Shown piece after piece: positions 45,863-54,600 of a stretch of 64,000 bases of DNA. Under the pieces are notes generated by a model. It worked only from the letters and a program-made list of their open reading frames with translations, was not told the DNA's origin and did not search any database. The stretch is taken from positions 2,108,001-2,172,000 of the forward strand of contig OZ242212.1 of NCBI GenBank assembly GCA_965206355.1, written 5' to 3'. The position numbers and the translations under genes are program-made. Each line of letters opens with the position of its first letter. Position 1 is the stretch's first letter. This stretch comes from Spongiihabitans sp965206355. Its GTDB lineage: Bacteria; Pseudomonadota; Gammaproteobacteria; Arenicellales; Poriferihabitantaceae.

Positions 45863-47883
45863 TTACGATTTTGAGTTTTAATGGTTGTTTTAGCGGTGTC
45901 TCTTGTACTTTTCTTTATGGTGCTTTTCTTGATGGCAGTTTTCTTAGCGATTTTCTTGCTGGTTTTCTTGCCGGTTCTGCTGTCGCTTTTCTTGATGGTT
46001 TGGCTGGGGCTCGGTTTTTCCGTGCTGCCAGCTACTTTTTTACTAACTCTTTTACTGACTTTTTTGCTGGTTTTTTTCGTAACCGTCTTTTTCAACTCAC
46101 TGCCTGATGGCTTGTCTGCCGTTTTCTTATCTTCGAGGGTTTTACATTCCAGAAAAATTCTGTTTTCACAGGTACGGCAAATATCCCGATCCAAATAACT
46201 AAAGACCGTGCTAATGGCTTCTTCTTTGGAATCAAATATATTATCTTCGCCGATAAAATCTAGATAACCCCCATCTTTTAGCACTTGACTGGCACTATCT
46301 TTTAGTCGATACATATACAGATTACCACCCATCTTTCTTCTTTCGCGGGCTTCAGCAGTTAATAGTTCTGCGCCACCAACATCAACTTGATTGACCCCTT
46401 TGGTCAGCAACAACAGGTGCTTCTGTTGCGGGTAATGTTCTCGATACAAGCGAAACATTTCACCAACATGCGCTACTGATCCAAAATAGATTGAATCATC
46501 CAACCGCAACATCTTTAGCTGCGGACACTCAAGTAACGGTCCTCCAGAACCGAATTTCCGATGTTTTGAATCGGGATTGGGAACCCGTGAAATAATTCTC
46601 GGGCGGGAGGTTTTTCTGAGATAGATGAGCAATGACAAGATAACGCCGAACAGAATGGCGAATTCGAGCTTGAAGAAAATGGTGCTCAAGAAAGTAACTG
46701 CCATGATCGCCGCCTCTTTTCTGTCGGCACTGAAAATCTTCCTGATTTGCACAAAATCAATGATATCCCAAGCAACCAGAATCAACAAACCTGCTACCGC
46801 CGCTGTCGGTAAATAGGCGATGAGTGGTGCGACCAGCATAAGCAGGGGTATTAGTAACAGACCCGCAAAAACTGCCGCTAATGGCGACCTTGCACCCGCT
46901 TCATAATTTGCCCCACTACGGTTAAACGAACCAGTCGCCACGTAGGCAGAGAAGAAACTGCCAGCAATATTCGACAATCCCTGACCCAGAAATTCTTGAT
47001 TGCCATGAACGGTCTGTCCGCTTTTAAGCGCAATGGCACGAGAGATAGAAACCGCTTCGGTTAGGGCAAACAGGGTCATAGCCAGTGCCAACGGTGCCAG
47101 TTCTTGAAACGCATTCGCTGAAAAATTCGGCATTGATAATGGGGGTAATTGTCGAGGCAATGCACCAACCATCTGAATACCCGTGTTATCACTGCCGAGT
47201 ATCAAATTACACATCGCTGCCACCACACTACTAACAACCAGAGCAACAATCATTCCCGGAAATTTTGGCCATTTTTTCTTGAGTACAACAACCACAAGCA
47301 AAGACGAAAACCCGACCAGTGTGACTAGCGGATGAAACGCGCTCCAATGCGTCCATAGGTACAGCACCGTCTCATATAAATGCTCTCTGGCAGGAATTTC
47401 CAGACCAAGAAAAACTTTACTTTGCTTGGTAGCAATCAACAGTGCTGCTCCGGAAGTAAAGCCGACAATGACTGAATGCGATATAAAATTGACCAGTGCG
47501 CCGAGCCTGATTGCCCCCATGACAAGCTGGGTAACGCCAACCATAAATGCCAACGTGATGGCAAGAGAAACATATTCCGAACTGCCGGGTTCTGCCAATA
47601 CACTCAATGACGAGAACATAACAATTGACGCCGCCGTGGTCGGACCCGAAACCAGATGCCAAGAAGAACCAAATAGTGCGGCAATAATAGCAGGCACGAT
47701 ACTTGCATACAGCCCATATTCAGGGGGCATTCCGGCAATGCTGGCGAATGCCACTCCTTGTGGTAAAACGATAGCCGCACCGGTCAACCCTGCCAGCAAA
47801 TCGGCACGCATAGTCTCCTTATCAAGGTGCTGCCCCCAGCGCAGGAACGGAAAAAATTTGCTAACGGAGAAATTAAAAAACAC
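45850..47883 (-). CDS. SulP family anion transporter with lysine-rich C-terminal tail
   Basis: This is a 677-residue protein starting with GTG (47883; AGGA about 8 bases upstream). About 12 membrane helices carry SulP signatures (LTGAAIVLPQGVAFASIAGMPPEYG region, SGPTTAAS, GSFNRSGANYEAGARSPLAA). A STAS domain follows (LDDSIYFGSVAHVGEMFRLY, LLLLTKGVNQVDVGGAELL), then a short segment with CRTCENRIFLEC. The last 95 or so residues are almost only Lys, Thr and Ser (TKKTSKKVSKRVSKKVAGS-type repeats), like histone H1-type tails. The stop codon is supplied by IS copy B; before that insertion the gene would have ended two codons later than NR. Substrate could be sulfate, bicarbonate or another anion. 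Confidence 0.9.
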   Translation of the reverse strand: MFFNFSVSKFFPFLRWGQHLDKETMRADLLAGLTGAAIVLPQGVAFASIAGMPPEYGLYASIVPAIIAALFGSSWHLVSGPTTAASIVMFSSLSVLAEPGSSEYVSLAITLAFMVGVTQLVMGAIRLGALVNFISHSVIVGFTSGAALLIATKQSKVFLGLEIPAREHLYETVLYLWTHWSAFHPLVTLVGFSSLLVVVVLKKKWPKFPGMIVALVVSSVVAAMCNLILGSDNTGIQMVGALPRQLPPLSMPNFSANAFQELAPLALAMTLFALTEAVSISRAIALKSGQTVHGNQEFLGQGLSNIAGSFFSAYVATGSFNRSGANYEAGARSPLAAVFAGLLLIPLLMLVAPLIAYLPTAAVAGLLILVAWDIIDFVQIRKIFSADRKEAAIMAVTFLSTIFFKLEFAILFGVILSLLIYLRKTSRPRIISRVPNPDSKHRKFGSGGPLLECPQLKMLRLDDSIYFGSVAHVGEMFRLYREHYPQQKHLLLLTKGVNQVDVGGAELLTAEARERRKMGGNLYMYRLKDSASQVLKDGGYLDFIGEDNIFDSKEEAISTVFSYLDRDICRTCENRIFLECKTLEDKKTADKPSGSELKKTVTKKTSKKVSKRVSKKVAGSTEKPSPSQTIKKSDSRTGKKTSKKIAKKTAIKKSTIKKSTRDTAKTTIKTQNRKGLS

Positions 47884-48489
47884 GCCTATTCCTATTAAAA
47901 AGTGATTAGCCAGTGTGTACCGACCATAAAATACAACAACATTAAGAACACCGCGATTGGCACAGCTTTAATCACTTTCCAGCCGCATTTTCAATAACGC
48001 CAAGTCCTTAAACAATAGATTTTTGAACATCAATTATCTCAATGCTGAATTATAGATAACTAACCATTCAAAGTCTCCCGCCGCAACCAATCCACAACCT
48101 TTTTTATTGTCACCTCATGGCAACAGCCCTTTGCCAATGATTTTTCATAGATCGCAGGTTACCTGTGAGCACTGGTGCCTCTTCTGACAATGGTTTTTGC
48201 ATGGTTCACTTCTTTCAGGCGGCTACTTCAATGGCATCCTATTTAATCAAAGCTAACACTTCCGCTAGTAAAACCGCCATAAAGGTTAATGTGCAAAACG
48301 CACAATCTGTAAAAAAAACTGATGATACTTTTGCTATTGCCAATAGACAGAGTATAATTTAAGCATAATTTCAAGCTGTAAGCTATTCTGCATAATCACC
48401 AAACCATTTAGATCATCGCTCAAATTCACAATATAATTTAAGCATAATTCCAAGCTGTGAGCTATCCCGAACATTGTTATTACTGAGCC
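47884..48489. other. Intergenic region between sulP and spuC-like gene
   Basis: These 606 bases should hold both promoters of the divergent genes. No convincing gene is seen. The right part contains a 34-bp direct repeat described separately. Confidence 0.55.
48353..48465 (+). repeat. Pair of 34-bp direct repeats upstream of the transaminase gene
   Basis: TATAATTTAAGCATAATT followed by TCAAGCTGTAAGCTAT at 48353-48386 recurs at 48432-48465 with two changes, 79 bp apart. Each begins with TATAAT, a perfect -10 hexamer, and contains the inverted pair AGCTgtaAGCT. They may be duplicated promoters or operator sites; the last copy ends 24 bp before the ATG. Confidence 0.55.
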
Positions 48490-49860
48490 ATGCGCGCCTA
48501 CCCGACAACACGACTGCGTCAACTTGATGCCCAACATCATATCCATCCGTTTACCGACCACGAGGATATGTATAAAAGTGGCGCACGAATTATCACCCGC
48601 GCAGAAAACATTTATATTTACGATAGCGATGGTAAGAAATATCTTGATGCCATGTCGGGATTATGGTGCGTCAATATCGGTTATGGCAGAACTGAATTAG
48701 CGGAAGCGGCAAAGTTGCAGATGGAGCAACTGCCCTACTATAACAGCTTCTTCCAATCAGCACCGTTGCCGGCTGTGAAACTGGCAGAGGCGCTCGCTGA
48801 AGTTACACCCGCACAACTGAACCGTACTTTTTTTGGCTGTTCAGGGTCGGATGGCAACGATACCGTTGTGCGTTTGGTGCGTTACTTCTGGGCAGTGCAA
48901 GATCAGGAAAATCGTAATATCATTATCAGCCGAAACAATGCCTATCACGGTAGCACGATGGCAGGTGCCAGTCTCGGTGGTATGAACGCCATGCATGCAC
49001 AAGGGGGGTTACCCATTCCGAATATTGAGCATATTGCCCAACCTTATTTCTATGCTGAAGGCGACAATCTCAGTCTTGAAGAATTTGGTTTACAGCGCGC
49101 TCAAGCACTCGAACAACGCATACTGGAAGTAGGTGCTGATCGTGTTGCGGCATTTATTGCTGAACCGATTCAAGGCGCGGGCGGAATCATTATCCCACCA
49201 GATAATTATTGGCCGGAAATCAATCGCATCTGTCAAAAATATGATGTGTTATTGTGCGCCGATGAAGTTATCTGTGGTTTCGGTCGAACTGGCGAGTGGT
49301 TTGGTGCGGACACCTTTGGCATTGAAGCCGATGTAATGACGCTGGCAAAAGGATTATCAGCAGGATACCAACCGATTGGTGCGGTCATGGTTGCGGATAA
49401 AATAACCGATGTTCTCGACAATAAAGGTGGCGAGTTTGCTCATGGTTATACCTATTCCGGTCACCCGGTTGCCTGTGCGGTGGCATTAAAAAATATTGAA
49501 ATTCTACGCAATGAACGCATCATTGAGACTGCACGCGACAACACCATGGATTATTTTCAATCCACAGTTGCGACACTGGGACAACATCCTTTGGTCGGCG
49601 AAGCGCGTGGCAAGGGCTTTCTGGGTGCGCTGGAACTGGTTGCAGATAAAGACAGCAAACAGCGCTTTGGTGAGGAGGGCAGTGCCGGAGCGATCTGTCG
49701 GAAAATGTGTCTGAAAAACGGTTTGGTTATGCGCGCCGTGAAGGATATAATGCTGATATGCCCGCCTCTGGTTATCAGCAAAGAACAAATCGACGAACTC
49801 TGCGAACGTGCGTGGCAGAGTCTAGACCAATCATTAGTTGCACTGAAAAAGTCGGCTTAA
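48490..49860 (+). CDS. Class III aminotransferase, putrescine/polyamine-pyruvate transaminase (SpuC)-like
   Basis: This is a 456-residue PLP enzyme. Substrate and cofactor motifs: YLDAMSGLWCVNIGYGR, FFGCSGSDGNDTVVRLVR, AYHGSTMAGASLGGM, CADEVICGFGRTGEW and the PLP lysine in MTLAKGLSAGYQPIGA. This pattern belongs to the omega-aminotransferases that use diamines or beta-amino acids with pyruvate; SpuC of Pseudomonas is the closest named type I recognise. The substrate is inferred. It is followed 86 bp later by an unknown gene on the same strand. Confidence 0.85.
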   Translation: MRAYPTTRLRQLDAQHHIHPFTDHEDMYKSGARIITRAENIYIYDSDGKKYLDAMSGLWCVNIGYGRTELAEAAKLQMEQLPYYNSFFQSAPLPAVKLAEALAEVTPAQLNRTFFGCSGSDGNDTVVRLVRYFWAVQDQENRNIIISRNNAYHGSTMAGASLGGMNAMHAQGGLPIPNIEHIAQPYFYAEGDNLSLEEFGLQRAQALEQRILEVGADRVAAFIAEPIQGAGGIIIPPDNYWPEINRICQKYDVLLCADEVICGFGRTGEWFGADTFGIEADVMTLAKGLSAGYQPIGAVMVADKITDVLDNKGGEFAHGYTYSGHPVACAVALKNIEILRNERIIETARDNTMDYFQSTVATLGQHPLVGEARGKGFLGALELVADKDSKQRFGEEGSAGAICRKMCLKNGLVMRAVKDIMLICPPLVISKEQIDELCERAWQSLDQSLVALKKSA

Positions 49861-49946
49861 TTGAAACTGACTGTTTGTAGCGACCAAGCGACTGCACTAA
49901 ACCAGCAACCCTATCTGAACGCGACTCGACCATCCCGACAAAATAA

Positions 49947-50867
49947 ATGTCAACAAGCAAGACCGCGCCGGTTGAAAACAAAACGATTCAGGAGATTGAT
50001 GGTGTCAATCATATTTTTTTTGATGGTTACTGGATTCGTTATTATGAGCCCCCTAAAGAATCTCTCTCTGAAAAAAAGAAACTGCTGGACGCGCTAACCC
50101 GCAGAACTTTCCATCATACCGAATCCGGCATTAACACACCCGGGGAAAAGTTAGATGAAGTGCGGGCTGCCTATGAAAACGAAAACGACCCGGCACGCAA
50201 GCGCGTCAATGCGGCCATGCTCGCTGGCGCACTGTTTAATCGTGCCACCGATATATTCACTGCCATTGTTGACTTAGAAACAAGGGGTGTCAAAATGACT
50301 AATGATGATGAGGTGATGTGTCAATGCTCAAACTGTTTTGCTGAGGCCCTATCATTGTCTAACAATGTCAAACATCATAGTGGGGAAGAAGGCGTGGACG
50401 AGCTTTGGGGGGAACCGGGCAAGGTGTTCACCATGTCCATCGCCGATTACTATTGCAGTCGCTATCGAAAAATCGCTCAGGCGATGCGTGAAATTGATCA
50501 TATTGGAGAGACCATTCAATCAACACTGTGTTACCTGCCATGGTTTGCGAAGGCACAACCATTGATAGAAGACTTTATCAGCATTGCCAAATATGAATGT
50601 GAAATCCTCCGTAGCGATCCAAACTACCTCAATGTATGGCCAGAATTTGTCGCTGATGGTGAGAAAATTCTCACCTTCCTTGCCACCATTCCAGAAACCG
50701 CAAACAGCGATCTGGAAAGACACATCAAACGCGGCACCATCTTGTTGCGCTCAGGAAAAGAGTTAATCGCCTGGATTGCCAATGTCCGCGTGCCCATGCC
50801 CGCGAGTAAAAAACGCTACTTGAAAAAATGCGCCGACTACCAAGACGCAACTAAGCAAATCATATAA
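49947..50867 (+). CDS. Hypothetical protein, 306 aa
   Basis: I do not recognise the family. It is a soluble, mostly helical-looking protein with no signal peptide or membrane helix. Near the middle is a cysteine cluster (MCQCSNCFAEALSLS), which could bind a metal or cluster. The segment IFFDGYWIRYYEPPKESLSE near the start and the basic end SKKRYLKKCADYQDATK are distinctive. It lies 86 bp after the SpuC-like gene and could be in its operon. Confidence 0.75.
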   Translation: MSTSKTAPVENKTIQEIDGVNHIFFDGYWIRYYEPPKESLSEKKKLLDALTRRTFHHTESGINTPGEKLDEVRAAYENENDPARKRVNAAMLAGALFNRATDIFTAIVDLETRGVKMTNDDEVMCQCSNCFAEALSLSNNVKHHSGEEGVDELWGEPGKVFTMSIADYYCSRYRKIAQAMREIDHIGETIQSTLCYLPWFAKAQPLIEDFISIAKYECEILRSDPNYLNVWPEFVADGEKILTFLATIPETANSDLERHIKRGTILLRSGKELIAWIANVRVPMPASKKRYLKKCADYQDATKQII

Positions 50868-51015
50868 CTCCGCTATCACCCAAACACCGTTGCAGAACAT
50901 TCCCGCATAGCTCAACGGATATCCTCGTGATTTATACGTTACACCCGCCACGCTACACCAAACTTCCTGTCAAAGTGGTTGTGTCATTGAGAAAAGACAC
51001 TTTATCAATAGTATA

Positions 51016-51177
51016 GAGACCTTTGCACGGAAGATGATTTCGCTTTTAGGCCGGGCAAAAACGCACGGAATGAGGGAGTTTATGCTTGTAAATGACCGAG
51101 TGAGACCATTTTTACCAACAGTAGGCGCTTTTAGGCGACGTAGCATGCAGGTGAAATGGCTTTCGTGCAAAGGTCTC
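51016..51177 (+). mobile_element. MITE copy 10 (162 bp, long form)
   Basis: This is the long subfamily. The flanks share the 6 bp AGTATA (51010-51015 and 51178-51183), so the duplication is 5 or 6 bp. It lies between the hypothetical gene and the racemase gene; the rest of 50868-51224 shows no gene. Confidence 0.9.
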
Positions 51178-51224
51178 AGTATAATTTGATAACATACACC
51201 GTACACTAACCAAGTTATTTGATA

Positions 51225-52259
51225 ATGCGTTGGAAAAAGACGATTACTATGATTGAAGCTCACGCCGAAGGGGAAGTCGGTCGTATTGTTACTGGCGGTG
51301 TCGTTGATCTGCCCGGCTCAAGCATGCTCGATAAGATGAACTACATCAATCGAGAAGACGATAGTTTGCGTCATTTTCTGGTATTTGAACCGCGCGGCTA
51401 TGCACCGATGTCAACCAATCTCATCTTTGCGCCTACTCATGCTGATGCTGATGTCGGCTTTCTGGTTCTGCAAAGCGATAAGGCTCATGCTATGTCGGGC
51501 TCGAACTGCATCTGCCTGATTACCGTGTTGTTAGAGACGGGTATGCTGGAGATGACAGAACCGGAAACAAGGGTAATCGTGGATACGCCTGCCGGACTGG
51601 TGCATGCCCGCGCCACCTGCAAAAATGGCAAATGCGAGCGTGTTACTCTGGATATGACGCCGGCTTACGCCGATCAACTGAATGTGATAGTTGACGTTGA
51701 GGGGCTTGGCAAAGTTACCCTTGACATTGCGTTTGGCGGGGTTTTCTATGCCTTGATTGACGTGGCGCAGTTTGCGCTACAAATCTCACCAGACAATGCG
51801 GGTAAACTGGTGAATTTAGGCATATGCATACATCGCGCGGTCAACAATCAACTTGACATCCGCCATCCGCAACTACACGGTGTGGAGGGCATTTCCTACA
51901 CGATGTTCAACGGATACACCGATGCTGGCGAGATGAAAGGAGCAACCATCCTGCCGCCCGGACGCATTGATCGCTCACCCTGTGGCACGGGTAATGCTGC
52001 GCGCCTTGCCGTCATGGCAGCACGAGATCAGGTCAAGGTCGGGCAGTCGCTGATAGCCCGATCAATTATTGACAGTCAATTTGAGGTGACGGTTGTCGCA
52101 GAGCAGCGCGTTGCTGGACGACCCGGCATACTGGCCAGCATTTCAGGCAGAGGTTGGATTCATGGCATACATCAGATTGGTGTTGATCCGACAGACCCCT
52201 ACCCGCGTGGTTACACGCTTGCCGATTGCTGGGGCGATGCCGTGGATCTGCTGGGTTAA
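51225..52259 (+). CDS. Proline racemase family enzyme, hydroxyproline epimerase type
   Basis: The protein has 344 residues from the ATG at 51225 (a TTG two codons earlier is possible). The fold is shown by IEAHAEGEVGRIVTGGV, ADVGFLVLQ, AFGGVFYALID and DRSPCGTGNAARLAVM. The second acid/base residue is Cys (DRSPCGTG). The first, Cys in proline racemase (MCGH), is Ser here (HAMSGSNCICL). The Ser/Cys pair is known from a subgroup that includes hydroxyproline epimerases. The next gene encodes a D-amino-acid dehydrogenase-like flavoprotein starting 7 bp later, as in hydroxyproline catabolic operons. Confidence 0.88.
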   Translation: MRWKKTITMIEAHAEGEVGRIVTGGVVDLPGSSMLDKMNYINREDDSLRHFLVFEPRGYAPMSTNLIFAPTHADADVGFLVLQSDKAHAMSGSNCICLITVLLETGMLEMTEPETRVIVDTPAGLVHARATCKNGKCERVTLDMTPAYADQLNVIVDVEGLGKVTLDIAFGGVFYALIDVAQFALQISPDNAGKLVNLGICIHRAVNNQLDIRHPQLHGVEGISYTMFNGYTDAGEMKGATILPPGRIDRSPCGTGNAARLAVMAARDQVKVGQSLIARSIIDSQFEVTVVAEQRVAGRPGILASISGRGWIHGIHQIGVDPTDPYPRGYTLADCWGDAVDLLG

Positions 52260-52266
52260 GGCGCAA

Positions 52267-53548
52267 ATGGCTAATCAGGATTTCCTTCCCGGGGCATCGA
52301 TTGCGGTTATCGGTGCTGGTATTGTTGGCGTTGCCAGTGCTCATGCACTGTCCTGCCAAGGCTATCATGTTACGGTGTATGATCCGGCTGCTACGGGTGA
52401 GGCTGGTTCGTCCCGTGCCAATGCCGGTCATCTGGGTATATCTGATATGTATCCTCTGAGCACCCCCGGTATTCACTGGAAAGCGTTGAAAATGCTGATG
52501 AATCATGATGGTGCACTAAAAATCCCGATTAGGGATGCTACTCGCCATATCCCTTGGTTCTGGCAATTCTGGCGCACCTCGCAGGGTCAACGTTTTGAAG
52601 CGGCAACCCGCGCCCTCAGTTATCTGTGCAGTCGCACCTTAACGGATACCCGTGCAATGCTAGCAGCCGCGGGTATGAATGATATGCTGATGCAGTGCGG
52701 AGGTGCTTTTGTTTATGACACGCAGAAAAGCTTCATAGCCAGCAAAACGCTTTGGGCGGGCAAAAACGCACAGGGTTTTGACAGTGAAGAAATGGATGCG
52801 CAGCGGATTGCCCAGGATATTCCCGGCATTGCCGAACACTTTCGCTACGCGGTGCTGTCGCGCAAATGGTCAATGGTACGCGACCCGCTTGAGCTGGTTC
52901 GTCAATTAGCTCAAGCCACAGTAGCGAATGGCGTTACTTTTCAGCGTCGGCGCGTGCATAACCTTGTTGCAGCTTTGAACTCGGTTACGCTGGAGACTGA
53001 TAAAGGCAGAAGTCAGCATGACCTTGTCATCGTGGCGGCTGGTGTGCAATTCCGTTATGTTTGCCAAATCTTGTGGCGACCCGCTCCCTGTGGTGGCAGA
53101 ACGTGGCTACAATCTGACCATCCCGACCCCCACCATTACGCTGAATTTACCCCTCATTTTTGCCGATCGTGGCATTGCAGTAACGCCCTTGAGCTGTGGG
53201 CTGCGTATAGGTGGTTGGGCAGAATATGTCCGACCCAGCCGCCCTGCCAATCCAAACCACTTCCGATCCATAGCCCGAATTGCTAGCAAACTATTTCCCA
53301 GTTTGCAGCTTGATGATGCCGTTTACTGGATGGGTAACCGGCCATCCTTACCCGATTCCGTCCCCGTCATTTCCCGGGCATTCCATAACCACAGGGTTTT
53401 TTATAACTGCGGGCACGGGCACTACGGACTAACCCATGCTGCCACATCTGCCCAAATCCTGACTGAGCTGATAAGTGATGCCACAAAAGACGAAAAATAC
53501 CAACCCTATGCGGTCGCAAGATTCCGTAAACACGGCTATTGCAAATAA
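52267..53548 (+). pseudogene. D-amino-acid dehydrogenase-like FAD oxidoreductase with a frameshift
   Basis: The first frame from ATG 52267 has the FAD-binding start ASIAVIGAGIVGVASAHALS and runs to HDLVIVAAGVQ. The match then jumps frame at about 53050 and continues SVMFAKSCGDPLPVVAERGY to 53548, including GLRIGGWAEYV and FYNCGHGHYGLTHA, which are the normal DadA-type C-terminus. One extra T in CAATTCC explains the break. Members oxidise D-amino acids (for example cis-4-hydroxy-D-proline) and feed electrons to the respiratory chain. As sequenced the product is truncated before the second half of the FAD domain. A sequencing error is possible. Confidence 0.85.
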
Positions 53549-53725
53549 GTTGCGACTGTCCTCCTTACTATTGACAGCGACAGCAAACAACCCCGCCACA
53601 CCGTCCTTGCGTTAATGGCATCAATCCTGAAGTTACCTGAAATTGACCACTACTTGGGGTTGATATAAGCATTGCAAGACGCTAAACGGCCATCCGCTTC
53701 TACAGCACCCTCTTTCGGTTATCCT

Positions 53726-54466
53726 TTACGCTGGTGCGGATTGGTCAAATATCAAAATGATATTTTGCAAGAAATCAAGCACCCGCTCCGGATTTTCGGG
53801 CAACTCTACCCATTTGAATTCAGTCACCTCCTTATTATGCTCTATAGCTTTGCGCGCAGTCGCCCGATGACTGACAAACATCGCTGTTTTATCGGGCGAC
53901 ACTCTTTCAAATCTAATGCGGTATTTGTCAAGTGCCGCACCACGGTCAGCCACAGAGTTCAAAAAACTCTTAAACAATTGTTTAACCCTTGATCCTTCTT
54001 CACTCAGTGCCGTTTCTTTTTTAATCCATTCGGTCTCCATCGTTCCCGCTTCGGGGCTATAGTCAACCAAGTTTACGCCGTTGGTTATCCAGTATTCACT
54101 AACGGTATGCCATACCGCTTCAACATCGGTATCAATTTCCAACCAAATCTTGTCGTCCTGTTTATGTATCCTCGCACCCACCACCAATGGAAGCACATTC
54201 ACATCAGCAAACGCATCAGCATGGTCCTGTATTTTGGCATTTGCGCTTCCGACCAAATCAGGCGGCAATTCAAGCGGTTTCGTCTTTCTTGTTCTTCTTT
54301 GTTTGGCGCTTTGTTTGCTGGCGTTTGATGATTTACCTGCGACCTGCTCATTGCTTGCTGTGTCCTGAGACGTGGTCGGGGATTCGCTTGAAGATTTATC
54401 GCCCGTGAATGAGCAGGATGTGCTCAATAGACAGAAGAGGGTTAAAAATAAAATTCGTAAAATCAC
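53726..54466 (-). CDS. bamC: Outer membrane assembly lipoprotein BamC
   Basis: This is a 246-residue lipoprotein, start GTG at 54466, signal with lipobox LLSTSCSF. The body matches NlpB/DapX: LPPDLVGSANAK-like start, LEIDTDVEAVWHTVSEYWIT, GTMETEWIKKE, YRIRFERVSPDKTAMFVSHR and a C-terminal WVELPENPERVLDFLQ. It is shorter than E. coli BamC (344), mainly at the C-terminus, where the second helix-grip domain seems absent. It works with BamA at the outer membrane. The usual upstream neighbour dapA is not present. Confidence 0.85.
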   Translation of the reverse strand: MILRILFLTLFCLLSTSCSFTGDKSSSESPTTSQDTASNEQVAGKSSNASKQSAKQRRTRKTKPLELPPDLVGSANAKIQDHADAFADVNVLPLVVGARIHKQDDKIWLEIDTDVEAVWHTVSEYWITNGVNLVDYSPEAGTMETEWIKKETALSEEGSRVKQLFKSFLNSVADRGAALDKYRIRFERVSPDKTAMFVSHRATARKAIEHNKEVTEFKWVELPENPERVLDFLQNIILIFDQSAPA

Positions 54467-54600
54467 GGTTTATATCCAAAATTATATCCAAAATTATTTG
54501 GGCACTGAAACGAGCCGGAATCTACCACATAATCAGCACAGATTTCCACGCATATTATGAAAAAACACTATACCAGAAATACCCTCAATATCCTGACCGA

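Noticed and set aside
48165..48362. 65-codon frame in the sulP-spuC spacer
   Set aside because: Low-complexity composition, no ribosome-binding site and no family resemblance.
8421..51177. Recurring short conserved repeats considered as a CRISPR-like array or repeated small genes
   Set aside because: They are kilobases apart, have terminal inverted repeats and target duplications, and the recurring peptide in their reading frames is just the translated MITE body.
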